DNA of 54,781 nucleotides. Origin: Candidatus Saccharimonadota bacterium (lineage in GTDB: Bacteria; Patescibacteriota; Saccharimonadia; Saccharimonadales; Saccharimonadaceae). This document shows positions 47,501-54,781 of this stretch, piece by piece. The stretch is from NCBI GenBank assembly GCA_905372495.1, contig CAJPPG010000002.1, positions 1 to 54,781 of the forward strand. Direction: 5' to 3'. The number at the start of each line of letters is the position of its first letter. The stretch's first letter is position 1. The position numbers were made by a program, and so were the translations under genes. The notes beneath the pieces were generated by a model, which ran no database searches, was not told the origin of the DNA, and worked only from the letters and a program-made list of their open reading frames with translations.

Positions 47501-50293
47501 ATGTCGAAAAAAGTAACAAAAGAAAAAAAGCCAACCGACAAATTGGCCGATAAGACCTTAACTACTCGTGTACTCCAGGGAGTTTTTGGTGATCCCGAAA
47601 AACGAAAACTTAAGCGCATGAAAAAAATCGTACAGGAAATTAATAAGCTTGAGCCAAAATATCAAGCCATGTCCGACCAAGAATTGCAAGAGCAAACCAA
47701 TATCTTAAAGGAGCGCTTGCTGAATCTTCGCAAAAAAGCTGAAGCTAAAGTTGCGCTCGCTAAACAAGCCAAAACAACCGAAAAAACTCCAAAATCTAAA
47801 AATCATAGTCAAAGTCAACCCCTTTCTCTAGCTAAGGAAGAAGACAAAGTTCTTGATCAACTCCTACCCGATGCCTTCGCTCTTGTTCGTGAATCTACTG
47901 TCCGTGTTCTTGGGATGCGTCATTTTGATGTCCAGCTTATTGGTGGCATTGCACTCCATGAAGGCAATGTTGCTGAAATGAAGACCGGTGAAGGTAAGAC
48001 CCTCGTTGCGCTTCTACCATCCTATCTTAATGCCTTAACTGGACGCGGCGTTCACGTAGTTACCGTCAACGATTACCTCGCACAACGTGATGCTGGTTGG
48101 AATGCTCCAGTTTACCACTTCCTTGGACTTAGTGTTGGCGTAATTATTGCCGACGCCAGTTTCATTTATGATCCGGAATATATCAACGAAGATCATGATG
48201 ATGAACGTATGCAACACCTCAAACCATGTACGAGAAAGGAAGCCTATGCTGCTGATGTCACTTATGGCACCAATAACGAGTTTGGCTTTGACTATCTACG
48301 TGACAACATGGTTAACGAAGTCGATTTCCTCAGGCAGCGTGAATTAAACTTTGCCATCGTTGATGAAGTTGACTCCATTCTCATCGATGAGGCTCGCACC
48401 CCTCTCATTATCTCTGCTCCTGCAGGAGACAATCCAGATTCCTACTATCAGTTTGCAAAAATCGTCGCCAAGCTCGACGCTTCAGATTACGTACTTGATG
48501 AGAAGCATAAATCTGTCACACTTACGGATCAAGGAATCGAAAAAGTCCAACGCTTACTTGGTATTGAAAACCTTTACTCAGCTGAAAACTCTCGTTTAGT
48601 CTACCATCTTGATCAGGCTCTTCGTGCTCAGGTTGTATTTAACCGTGATCGCGACTACGTTGTTACAAATTCGGGCGAAGTAATTATTGTTGACGAACAT
48701 ACTGGTCGTCTCATGCACGGACGTCGCTATAATGAAGGCCTTCACCAGGCAATTGAAGCTAAAGAAGGTGTAGTGGTTAAAGAAGAGTCCATGACTCTCG
48801 CCACCATCTCCTTCCAGAACTTTTTCCGCCTTTATCGCAAACTTTCCGGCATGACCGGTACCGCTTTTACTGAGGCTGAAGAATTTCAACAAATCTACGC
48901 TCTCGATGTTATCCAAATTCCACCAAACCGACCAATCATTCGTATTGATAAGGACGATCTTATTTTTCGTACTGAAGCTGGAAAAATCCGCGCCATTATT
49001 AAGGCTATTCAGGAATACCACGCTAAAGGCCTACCTATCCTTGTAGGCTCCGCTAGTATTGTCAAAAACGAGCTAATCGCCAAGCATCTTGATGAAGTTG
49101 GCTTGAAGTATGAAATCTTAAACGCCAAGAATAACGAACGTGAAGCCGCCATCATCGCCAAGGCTGGTGAAAAGGGAGCAATTACCCTCGCCACCAATAT
49201 GGCTGGACGTGGTACTGATATTAAGCTTTCTGACGAAGTTAAGAAGTTAGGTGGTCTTGTTGTGATCGGCTCCGAAAGACATGACTCGCGCCGCGTTGAT
49301 AATCAGCTTCGTGGTCGTGGCGGTCGTCAGGGCGATCCCGGTATTACCCAATTCTTCGTCTCTTGCGAAGATGATCTTATGCGCATTTTTCAAGGTATGC
49401 AACTTGGTAACATCCTTCGCTACGTTGGTCTTGACGAAGATACTCCAATCCAGAATCGCGCAGTTACCCGCAACCTAGAGGCCGCTCAACGTCGTATTGA
49501 AGGTTTCAACTTTGATTCCCGTAAAAATGTTGTCCAATACGATAACGTTATTAATCGTCACCGTCGCGTAGTATACTTAATGCGTCGCAAAATTCTTGAA
49601 GGAGAAAGTATCTCCCAAGAAATTAAGCGTCTCATGAAAGAAGCTGTAGAAGATCTAACTATCGAAAGTTCTCGCGTTAACAAGAAATTCAAACAGAATT
49701 TCCTCCAAGTATTCAATATTGATCCAGAGCTTGTCGAAACGATTGGTCAAATGCGCAAGCCTGCGGATCGTGCCAAACTTGCTCTCACTGCAGTTACTGA
49801 AGCTTACGCCTCTCAAGAATTAGATTTTGGCGCCGATGTTATGCGAAGAATCGAACGTGAAGTATATCTTAAGGTTCTCGATGCTCTCTGGATGCAGCAC
49901 CTTGAAAATATGCAACATCTTCGCGAAGGTATCCACTGGCGATCAATCGGTCAGAGAGATCCGCTAGTTGAATATCGTACCGAATCTCAAAAACTCTTCG
50001 AAGGTCTACAAAAGAATCTACGCGAAGAAGTTCTCAAGATCCTTCTCAGTATCACCAAGCAAGAAGCTATTGCTACCGATGTAGTCGATGGAGAAGAGTA
50101 CGATACTGAGCTTACTCAAATGGCCGAATCCGCTACCAATAAGGGAGTAAACACCATTGAGTCCGGCGTCAAAAATCTTGATAATGAATTTAAAACCGGA
50201 TCAAATAGCAAAGTTAACCTAAACCAAGAACGTAATGCTGCTCGTAAATCGAAGAAGAAACAGCGTCAGAACAAAAAACACAGCAAGCACTAA
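47501..50293 (+). CDS. secA: Preprotein translocase ATPase SecA
   Basis: A 930-residue motor that pushes preproteins through SecYEG. Landmarks: LKRMKKIVQEINKLEPKYQA at the start, a basic Lys/Gln-rich insertion near 85-110, LHEGNVAEMKTGEGKTLVAL (Walker A), VTVNDYLAQRDA, VDEVDSILIDEARTPLIIS (Walker B), GMTGTAFTEAEEF, TNMAGRGTDIKL, and RGRGGRQGDPGITQFFVS. The C-terminal linker ends KSKKKQRQNKKHSKH. The CxCxSGKK zinc domain that binds SecB in many bacteria is absent. The M16 peptidase gene starts two bases later. Confidence 0.97.
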   Translation: MSKKVTKEKKPTDKLADKTLTTRVLQGVFGDPEKRKLKRMKKIVQEINKLEPKYQAMSDQELQEQTNILKERLLNLRKKAEAKVALAKQAKTTEKTPKSKNHSQSQPLSLAKEEDKVLDQLLPDAFALVRESTVRVLGMRHFDVQLIGGIALHEGNVAEMKTGEGKTLVALLPSYLNALTGRGVHVVTVNDYLAQRDAGWNAPVYHFLGLSVGVIIADASFIYDPEYINEDHDDERMQHLKPCTRKEAYAADVTYGTNNEFGFDYLRDNMVNEVDFLRQRELNFAIVDEVDSILIDEARTPLIISAPAGDNPDSYYQFAKIVAKLDASDYVLDEKHKSVTLTDQGIEKVQRLLGIENLYSAENSRLVYHLDQALRAQVVFNRDRDYVVTNSGEVIIVDEHTGRLMHGRRYNEGLHQAIEAKEGVVVKEESMTLATISFQNFFRLYRKLSGMTGTAFTEAEEFQQIYALDVIQIPPNRPIIRIDKDDLIFRTEAGKIRAIIKAIQEYHAKGLPILVGSASIVKNELIAKHLDEVGLKYEILNAKNNEREAAIIAKAGEKGAITLATNMAGRGTDIKLSDEVKKLGGLVVIGSERHDSRRVDNQLRGRGGRQGDPGITQFFVSCEDDLMRIFQGMQLGNILRYVGLDEDTPIQNRAVTRNLEAAQRRIEGFNFDSRKNVVQYDNVINRHRRVVYLMRRKILEGESISQEIKRLMKEAVEDLTIESSRVNKKFKQNFLQVFNIDPELVETIGQMRKPADRAKLALTAVTEAYASQELDFGADVMRRIEREVYLKVLDALWMQHLENMQHLREGIHWRSIGQRDPLVEYRTESQKLFEGLQKNLREEVLKILLSITKQEAIATDVVDGEEYDTELTQMAESATNKGVNTIESGVKNLDNEFKTGSNSKVNLNQERNAARKSKKKQRQNKKHSKH

Positions 50294-50295
50294 TC

Positions 50296-51567
50296 ATGAA
50301 ACATTTTGTTGAAGAAATCGAGCTAAAAAATGGCGCGAGGGGACTTCTTATTGACGTCCCCGGCGCTTCCGTGATGAATATTAAGGTTCAGTTCCGTGGC
50401 GGTATGCGTTTTGCTAAAACTCCAGACCTCTATGAAATCGCTCATATTGTTGAGCATCTCAGCTTTGGTGCCAACTCTGTCTTTCCTGATGAGCAAGCCT
50501 ATGAAGCTGATTTTACTAAAAATGGCGCCTATCATAACGCCTGGACGTCAGACTACTCCGTCTGCTATGAGGCCGAGTGTGCTGATTTTGAGTGGGAACG
50601 CATTCTCAATCTAGAACGCATCGCCATCACTTCACCAAAATTTAATGAAGATGAACTTAGAAGCGAAAAAGGCAATGTTAAAGCCGAGCTAACCGGTTAT
50701 ATGAATGATTACGCCAGACTATTATGGCCAAGACTACAGAAAGCTATTGGCGAGGATGTGCCAAATCTCAAAGAGCGCCTTGCCACCATCAATAATATCG
50801 AGCTCAAAGATATTCGTGAACACTATCGTCGTACTCATACTGCAAAAAACATGCGTTTTATTATTGCTGGGCAAATCAAGCATCGTAAAAAAGAAATTCT
50901 TCGTAACCTCGAAGACTGGGAACTCAAAGAAGGTAAGCGTTTTGAAATTCCCAAAGATAAATTACATTCCTCTCCAGCCATTCTTGTCAAAAGAAAGGAT
51001 GCCAGCAATATTACTTTCGGTTTTTCTATGGTTACGCCGAGACGGTTATCTAGCCAAGAAACTCAAGCTATGGGCGCCCTCAATCATATTCTCAATGGCA
51101 CCATGAGTAGTCGCATTTTCGGTCAAGCTAGAAAACGCGGACTCGTTTATGGGATGGGTAGTGGTATTAATAGCAGCAAACATTATTCATCGTGGGATTT
51201 TGACGGTGAGGTAAATCTTGAAACTGCTGATGAACTTTTTTCACTTATTCAAATTGAAATGGTAAAAGCTCTCAATGGAGAAATTTCTGACGAAGAAATT
51301 GAAGCAGTCAAAACTTACGCTCAAGGACGCTACCAGATGGGAGCACAAACCGTCAGCCAAATCTCCGATTATTATACCGATGACTATTTTATGACCGAGA
51401 AATTTGAACTCTACGACGATTTTCCTCAAATTATTAAGGAAATCAACAAGCCATCTATTGTTGAACTAGCCAGAGAATTTGCCGGCTCCGGCATACATGC
51501 TTTTGTCACCGTTGGTTCTGTTGAAAAATCTGTCATCAACCAGCTTGCGGAATTGCTTAATTTCTAA
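50296..51567 (+). CDS. M16 family (pitrilysin/processing-peptidase-like) zinc metallopeptidase
   Basis: A 423-residue, two-lobed peptidase. The inverted zinc motif HxxEH is HIVEH in LYEIAHIVEHLSFGANSVF (about 46-64), followed by the distal Glu region and later the second, inactive-lobe signature ALNHILNGTMSSRIFGQARK and RGLVYGMGSGINSS. There is no signal peptide, so it probably acts in the cytosol, where such enzymes degrade peptides. It starts two bases after the secA stop, so the two are translationally coupled. A role in clearing export intermediates or signal peptides would fit but is inference. Confidence 0.92.
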   Translation: MKHFVEEIELKNGARGLLIDVPGASVMNIKVQFRGGMRFAKTPDLYEIAHIVEHLSFGANSVFPDEQAYEADFTKNGAYHNAWTSDYSVCYEAECADFEWERILNLERIAITSPKFNEDELRSEKGNVKAELTGYMNDYARLLWPRLQKAIGEDVPNLKERLATINNIELKDIREHYRRTHTAKNMRFIIAGQIKHRKKEILRNLEDWELKEGKRFEIPKDKLHSSPAILVKRKDASNITFGFSMVTPRRLSSQETQAMGALNHILNGTMSSRIFGQARKRGLVYGMGSGINSSKHYSSWDFDGEVNLETADELFSLIQIEMVKALNGEISDEEIEAVKTYAQGRYQMGAQTVSQISDYYTDDYFMTEKFELYDDFPQIIKEINKPSIVELAREFAGSGIHAFVTVGSVEKSVINQLAELLNF

Positions 51568-51584
51568 AAACCATTAAAAACAAG

Positions 51585-51590
51585 TATAAT
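51585..51590 (+). promoter_or_regulatory. -10 box of murD, leaderless
   Basis: TATAAT ends six bases before the murD ATG (51597). No Shine-Dalgarno. Confidence 0.6.
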
Positions 51591-51596
51591 AGGACT

Positions 51597-52961
51597 ATGA
51601 ACATTGCAATTTTAGGCCATGGACTTGAGGGGCAAGCCGTAGAAGCTTATTTCAAAACTCACTCATCAGAAACTGACCCCAATCATTTTACTTTTTTTGA
51701 CCATTTTGAGGATCATCAAATTCCAGATTTTCATTTGGAGAATTTCGATCTTGTTTTTCGTAGTCCCTCCGTTCATCCCCAGTCCGTTTTAAAGCCTGAA
51801 GAACGTGGCAAGTCCAAGAATTGGACCTCAATCACCAACTATTTCTTCAAACATTGCAAAGCGCCAATCATTGGCGTTACCGGCACTAAAGGCAAGGGAA
51901 CCACCTGTTCCATTATTACAAATTTACTCCGTCAATTTCCAGAGCATTTTAATAATATTCATCTTGTCGGCAATATTGGCACACCAGCCATCCTAGAGTT
52001 AGATCAAATCACTGAAAAAGACCTTGTCGTTTACGAAATGAGTAGTTTTCAATGCTGGGACCTCCAAGCATCCCCTCATGTTGCTGTAGTACTACGTATT
52101 GAACCAGACCACCTTGATCGACACCGTGGCTTTGAGGATTATCTTGCTGCTAAATTAAATATTGTAAAGTATCAAACAGCCTCTGATTACTGCATTTATT
52201 ATAATAACAATAACGATAGTATTATGATTGGGCAGAAAAGTGCTGGTCAAAAAAGCACTTACCCCATCACCACTCATCAACCAGAATTTAAAACTCTCCT
52301 TGATCATTTAAAAATTCCAGGCGAGCATAATCGCGAGAACGCCGAGGCAGCTATTTTAGCGGTGCTCGATATTTTAAACTTGTCTCTAGACGAACTTTTT
52401 GACGATAAAAATCAAACAATCTATCAAAAAATCGCTCATGGACTCGCCACTTTTGTAGGATTACCCCACCGTATCCAATTTGTTCGCGAATTAAACAACG
52501 TCCGATATTATGACGACAATTATTCCTCAGCTTTCCCTGCTGCCGATGTTGCCATCAAAGCCTTTGAGGACTTTCCTACCATTTTAATCGCTGGTGGTAA
52601 GGATCGACATCTCGATTTAACAGCCATGAAAGAACGTTTCTTCAGTGCTAAAAACCTTAAGAAAATTATCCTAATCGGCGAAACGCGTTTTATGTTATCA
52701 GAGGGGGAAGACCCTAATAAATTTATTCTAGCCGATTCACTCGAAGACGCTATGGAGTATGCCAAAAATTACGCTGAAAAATACGCCGCTGACCTCGAAT
52801 CAAATTACGACCTCTGTATCCCCTCTACACCAGAGGCTCTCAGTAACCAAACCGCTAAGCCAGTGATCGTCCTCATGAGCCCTGGCGCTGCCAGTTTTGA
52901 CATGTTTAAAGATTTTAGCGATCGTGGAAATCAATTTCAGCAAATCGTAAACGCTTTTTAA
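51597..52961 (+). CDS. murD: UDP-N-acetylmuramoylalanine-glutamate ligase (MurD/MurD2-like)
   Basis: Adds glutamate to UDP-MurNAc-L-Ala in the cytosol. The 454 residues have a Rossmann start (MNIAILGHGLEGQAVEAYF), the ATP loop IIGVTGTKGKGTTCSIITN, VVYEMSSFQCWDL, the H-N-x-x-N motif IPGEHNRENAEAAILA, and the C-terminal GGKDRHLDLTAMKERF. Because a probable MurL epimerase follows directly, this may be the MurD2 type, which uses L-Glu rather than D-Glu. That distinction cannot be made from motifs alone. It should be a leaderless mRNA. Confidence 0.9.
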   Translation: MNIAILGHGLEGQAVEAYFKTHSSETDPNHFTFFDHFEDHQIPDFHLENFDLVFRSPSVHPQSVLKPEERGKSKNWTSITNYFFKHCKAPIIGVTGTKGKGTTCSIITNLLRQFPEHFNNIHLVGNIGTPAILELDQITEKDLVVYEMSSFQCWDLQASPHVAVVLRIEPDHLDRHRGFEDYLAAKLNIVKYQTASDYCIYYNNNNDSIMIGQKSAGQKSTYPITTHQPEFKTLLDHLKIPGEHNRENAEAAILAVLDILNLSLDELFDDKNQTIYQKIAHGLATFVGLPHRIQFVRELNNVRYYDDNYSSAFPAADVAIKAFEDFPTILIAGGKDRHLDLTAMKERFFSAKNLKKIILIGETRFMLSEGEDPNKFILADSLEDAMEYAKNYAEKYAADLESNYDLCIPSTPEALSNQTAKPVIVLMSPGAASFDMFKDFSDRGNQFQQIVNAF

Positions 52962-52970
52962 TGCTAAAAT
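52962..52970 (+). promoter_or_regulatory. Extended -10 promoter of the murL-like gene, leaderless
   Basis: TGCTAAAAT starts one base after the murD stop and ends seven bases before the ATG at 52978. Confidence 0.65.
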
Positions 52971-52977
52971 AATAGTA

Positions 52978-54597
52978 ATGATTACATCAAATTTTTCATC
53001 TATTCTTGGTTCCTTAAATAAAAAACCGACCCAGCCAATCCCCACCGCCATGCCGTCTCCAGACGCTGTTTTCCGTTTTTTAAGTTATTATTTTGATCGC
53101 TCAACTTATACCGCAACTTTTGTCTACCAAGGAATCGACAATATTATCTTCACTGAGAAGATCTTTTTTGCGCCTAAGCCAGGCACCAACACTAGTTCAT
53201 TCAATCTACTCGACGACCCTGGTCTTACTCAGCTACTAGACCAGGCCATGTTTCTCGCCTTCATTCTGATTGGTACCAGCTACTATAAAGCTCACCCCAC
53301 TAAGAACATCCGCCTCGACCGGCCTCTAGATGATTTTCAAGCACGCTTCTTTTCCACCGTCTTTCAAGAAGGTTTGTCGCAATACGCCTTCGAAAATCGC
53401 TTAACTCGTGACAAATTAGCCACTTTTAAACCCACTCCTGGTTTTCAAAATAAACCAGCCGTTGAATATCGCGGTCAAGGAGTTCTTGCCTTGCAATCTG
53501 GCGGAAAAGACAGTCTCCTGGTCGCTGAATTACTAAATGAGCATAATATTAATTTTGTCCCCTGGTACATTTCAAGCAGCTCAGACCGCTCACATCCAAA
53601 TGTTATCGATCATCTCGACGACGGTTTTAATCATCAAAAAGCTAGTGTTGTTTATCGTCAAATCGATCATCTCCACCTACAGCAAACTGGTGGCCTTAAC
53701 GGCCATGTGCCAGTCACTTTCATTGTAGAATCTTTGGCTCTTATCCAAGCTATTTTAAATAACCAAAACGTCATCCTCACAAGTATTGGTCGCGAGGGGG
53801 AAGAACCTCACGCAATGATTGGAGATTTACCAGTCAACCACCAATGGTCAAAAACCTGGCAGGCTGAACAACTAATGACCGAATACATCAAACGCTACCT
53901 CTCTCCGGATCTTCACCTAGGCTCACCTATTCGTCATCTCAGCGAATTGCGTATTGCTGACCTCTTTGTCCAAAAATGTTGGCAAAAATATGGTTACAGT
54001 TTTAGTTCTTGTAATGAAGCAAATTACAAACAAAATAATCAGAATAGCACGCTCAAATGGTGTGGCCACTGCGCCAAATGTGCTAACTCATATCTACTTT
54101 TCTGTCCATTTATTCCTCCTCAATTTTTGCAATCACTTTTTGGTGATAAAGATCTTTTCTTAGATCAAAATCTTATCCAAATTTTTAAAGGATTGCTTGG
54201 CGTTGGCGGAGAAATGAAGCCATTCGAATGCGTTGGTAGCGTTGAAGAATTACGTTCAGCGTATCATCATCGTATGACCACCCCCCCTATTCCTCTGCCA
54301 CAAAGTCCTGGCGCAACTCAAACTACCTACTGGCAACCAGTCTACGCCAACCTTCCTTTTAGAGTTCCTGAAAGCGATTTTAATTATCTCGCAGAATCAA
54401 ACAACCAAGAATATTTCCGCAATTTCTATACTACTTACCAGTCAGAAAACACTTCGGAGCAGATAGTCGCGCACAACGAACAGCTCGCCCAGAGCCAACA
54501 AAAGGCAGATCAAATTCTCGCCATGATTGAAAGACGCAAACAACTCGAGCAACTAAAACGTAGTGGCCGTCAAAGACAACGCGGCCTAGAACAGTAA
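52978..54597 (+). CDS. murL: PP-loop ATPase, probable MurL (UDP-MurNAc-L-Ala-L-Glu epimerase)
   Basis: A 539-residue cytosolic protein. The PP-loop SGGKDS (174-179) sits in QGVLALQSGGKDSLLVAELL, a sign of ATP cleavage to AMP and pyrophosphate by adenylation. Further on come SSSDRSHPNVIDH, GREGEEPHAMIG, a Cys cluster KWCGHCAKCANSYLLFCPF and GGEMKPFECVGSVEELRSAY. MurL uses ATP to AMP chemistry to turn the terminal L-Glu of UDP-MurNAc-L-Ala-L-Glu into D-Glu. The PP-loop, length and position right after murD fit this. The last 45 residues (EQLAQSQQKADQILAMIERR) are a coiled-coil addition. Alternative: another PP-loop amidotransferase-like enzyme. Confidence 0.65.
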   Translation: MITSNFSSILGSLNKKPTQPIPTAMPSPDAVFRFLSYYFDRSTYTATFVYQGIDNIIFTEKIFFAPKPGTNTSSFNLLDDPGLTQLLDQAMFLAFILIGTSYYKAHPTKNIRLDRPLDDFQARFFSTVFQEGLSQYAFENRLTRDKLATFKPTPGFQNKPAVEYRGQGVLALQSGGKDSLLVAELLNEHNINFVPWYISSSSDRSHPNVIDHLDDGFNHQKASVVYRQIDHLHLQQTGGLNGHVPVTFIVESLALIQAILNNQNVILTSIGREGEEPHAMIGDLPVNHQWSKTWQAEQLMTEYIKRYLSPDLHLGSPIRHLSELRIADLFVQKCWQKYGYSFSSCNEANYKQNNQNSTLKWCGHCAKCANSYLLFCPFIPPQFLQSLFGDKDLFLDQNLIQIFKGLLGVGGEMKPFECVGSVEELRSAYHHRMTTPPIPLPQSPGATQTTYWQPVYANLPFRVPESDFNYLAESNNQEYFRNFYTTYQSENTSEQIVAHNEQLAQSQQKADQILAMIERRKQLEQLKRSGRQRQRGLEQ

Positions 54598-54701
54598 ACA
54601 GCTAATAGTCTTTTATGCTTCATTCTAGTCAAATTCTTGCACCATTTACTTTTTTATCTGAAAGCGTTAAAATAGAAAAAAGCATTAACAGAATAAAAAC
54701 T

Positions 54702-54781
54702 ATGCCAAAGACAACTACAACAAAAAAATCAACCAATACCAAAACTAATCACAAGGCAGCCAAGAAAACCGCCGTCACTAC
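54702..54781 (+). CDS. Lys/Thr/Ala-rich protein, N-terminal fragment
   Basis: The first 26 residues of a gene that runs off the window: a start MPKTTTTKKSTNTKTN followed by HKAAKKTAV-like sequence. The basic, low-complexity start resembles histone-like or disordered tails, as on SecE, L1 and L31 here, but the body is not visible. A TAAAAT at 54668-54673 is a possible -10. No Shine-Dalgarno is visible. Confidence 0.55.
   Translation, partial: MPKTTTTKKSTNTKTNHKAAKKTAVT

Noticed and set aside
1..54781. UGA recoded to glycine or tryptophan as in Absconditabacteria/Gracilibacteria
   Set aside because: Conserved Trp and Gly positions use TGG and GGN, no core frame runs through TGA, and TGA ends four accessory frames.
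1..54781. CRISPR array or cas genes
   Set aside because: No regularly spaced repeats and no Cas-like protein found. The nuclease at 33614 has no Cas motif that I can see.

Overview
The window looks like a chromosomal piece of a host-dependent Candidatus Saccharibacteria (TM7/Patescibacteria) cell, probably one from an animal-associated niche. The case rests on a compact arginine deiminase cluster with a YfcC-type antiporter, short or zinc-free versions of core proteins (DnaX, RecR, L31, ProRS), a BspA-like surface protein, salvage rather than synthesis genes for queuosine, and many tightly packed low-GC genes read with the standard code. The assignment is made from memory of these families, not from a search.

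Layout. 1-222 is the end of an SPFH/band-7 gene. 292-3223 is a small accessory island: a zinc-ribbon hypothetical gene, a two-gene Thoeris-type defence unit (TIR-like ThsB plus membrane-macro ThsA), gene debris and tRNA-Gln. 3356-12226 carries secE-nusG, then the arcA-arcB and yfcC-arcC units, then rplK-rplA converging on rplJ-rplL, whose L10 leader is recognisable. 12319-14358 is a BspA-like surface protein. 14445-24950 holds rlmH, a small conserved hypothetical gene, dnaX, dnaB, a membrane protein, ybaB, recR, rmuC, nrnA and cysS. 25005-33209 holds an AI-2E family protein, a flavin-type oxidase family protein, a queuosine-precursor transporter and tgt, lepB, a membrane protein, htrA, and prmC-prfA on the minus strand.

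33393-36718 is a second accessory island ending at tRNA-Val. It has an intact two-gene cassette (the C-terminal piece of an HsdS specificity subunit plus a coiled-coil PD-(D/E)XK-like nuclease) surrounded by several frameshifted pseudogenes, including the tail of a large serine recombinase. 36788-37810 has zinc-free L31 and an orphan gene of foreign-looking composition. 38224-54597 is core again: rpsB-tsf, rseP and a CPBP protease, greA, proS-frr-lysS-serS, hpf, secA, an M16 peptidase, murD and a probable murL epimerase. A Lys/Thr-rich gene runs off the right end.

How it fits together. The arc genes make ATP from arginine and export ornithine. SecE, SecA, signal peptidase, HtrA, RseP and the M16 and CPBP proteases handle envelope traffic and quality control. 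MurD plus MurL would supply D-Glu in the peptidoglycan stem without a free glutamate racemase. Two genome-wide habits stand out. Many genes start 6-9 bases after an extended -10 box and so should be leaderless. TGA is never the stop codon of a core gene here and appears only in accessory genes.
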